From an uncultured Alphaproteobacteria bacterium (GTDB taxonomy: Bacteria; Pseudomonadota; Alphaproteobacteria; Rhodobacterales; Rhodobacteraceae): a stretch of DNA of 5,035 nucleotides. The stretch is from assembly GCA_929200295.1 (NCBI GenBank), contig CAKMZE010000149.1:1-5035 (forward strand). The letters are read 5' to 3'. Shown here piece after piece: positions 4,678 to 5,035 of the stretch (position 1 is its first letter; each line of letters starts with the position of its first letter). The notes below the pieces were generated by a model that saw nothing but the letters and a program-made list of their open reading frames with translations, ran no database searches and had not been told where the DNA came from. The position numbers and the translations under genes were made by a program.

Positions 4678-5035
4678 AGACTGGGGTTCCGGTTTCAGCA
4701 GGACCAGATGTGATCCCATCATGTTTGTGGGTGGCACCGATATCGGTGCCGTTGTGGGTGACTTTACCGCCCGTGATGGCAACGCCGGCAGATGTTATGG
4801 CTACGCTTACGCCGCCCACAGAAATTGTCGCGCCGCCTGCAATCACGGTCACAGTGACCGGGCCCAGCGTGAATACCGTGGCATCGCCATTGCTGGATGG
4901 TGCCGCGTTCTCATCAGTAAAGCCGCCATGCACCGCGAATGACTTCTCGTCGATCTCACCAGCAGGCGACAGGACGGTCATCAGCTCACCAACGCTTGGT
5001 GGGTTCCAGGTCTTGCGCGCACCGGCACGTTCGGG
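4676..5035 (-). CDS. V: Phage baseplate assembly protein V (tail spike), C-terminal part, 5' end outside window
   Basis: This is the central spike at the tip of a contractile tail; in P2 the gpV trimer is pushed through the outer membrane when the sheath contracts. The frame is open to the window edge, so 119 residues are visible and the start is missing; an internal ATG at 4981 is not the real start because family-like sequence precedes it (RAGARKTWNPPSVGE, the end of the OB-fold region). Next come VLSPAGE and then a run of short beta repeats (VTVTVIAGGATISVGG, VAITSAGVAITGG) typical of the triple-stranded beta-helix. The end carries THNGTDIGATHKHDG; the HKH at visible residues 103-105 (bases 4721-4729) is the HxH pair that binds iron at the tip in P2-type spikes. 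The TGA stop overlaps the ribosome binding site of the next gene, which implies coupled translation. The family call is firm; the metal is inferred from relatives. Confidence 0.93.
   Translation of the reverse strand, partial: PERAGARKTWNPPSVGELMTVLSPAGEIDEKSFAVHGGFTDENAAPSSNGDATVFTLGPVTVTVIAGGATISVGGVSVAITSAGVAITGGKVTHNGTDIGATHKHDGITSGPAETGTPV

Noticed and set aside
4666..4782. Longer V-W protein starting at 4782
   Set aside because: The extra 39 residues are an out-of-frame reading of the gpV beta-helix and tip; the GAGGAG at 4672-4677 supports the shorter form.

Overview
The window is part of the tail gene cluster of a P2-like (myovirus-type, contractile-tailed) phage or prophage. Every gene I can support lies on the minus strand, so transcription runs from position 5035 towards 1. 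The order is baseplate spike V, a small unknown gene, baseplate W, J, I, tail fibre H, a second fibre-like gene, two small genes and then the tail sheath FI. This matches the P2 order V-W-J-I-H-G-FI, with differences between V and W and between H and FI. The gene families are clear by eye. The host is not: fairly balanced, moderately GC-rich codon use and the divergence from enterobacterial P2 fit a proteobacterium, perhaps an alphaproteobacterium of the Rhodobacterales type. That host guess is weak.

Region 5035-3056 is the baseplate core. It holds the C-terminal part of the gpV spike with its HxH metal-binding tip, a 77-residue unknown protein with its own strong ribosome binding site, gpW (gp25-like wedge) and gpJ, which is longer than P2 gpJ. 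Region 3059-1177 holds gpI, a short gpH-like protein that is little more than the baseplate-attachment domain, and a separate 242-residue protein that probably forms the distal part of the fibre. Genes are packed with ATGA overlaps (W/J, J/I, H/distal fibre) or gaps of 2-10 bases, which indicates one translationally coupled operon.

Region 1166-424 holds two small genes, an unrecognised helical protein and a DUF1353-family protein. They sit where P2 carries the fibre chaperone G and the Z/fun lysogenic-conversion locus. A 152-base non-coding gap (272-423) follows. It contains a perfect 8-bp inverted repeat, a CACGCG tandem repeat and weak promoter-like elements, and it lies where P2 has its F-operon late promoter. 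The sheath gene then starts at 271 and runs out of the window.

Most of the window is an ordinary phage tail module. The parts worth a second look are the two-gene fibre with no recognisable gpG, the small V-W gene, the two accessory genes before the sheath, and the palindrome in the gap. I found no RNA genes, CRISPR arrays, insertion sequences or attachment sites.
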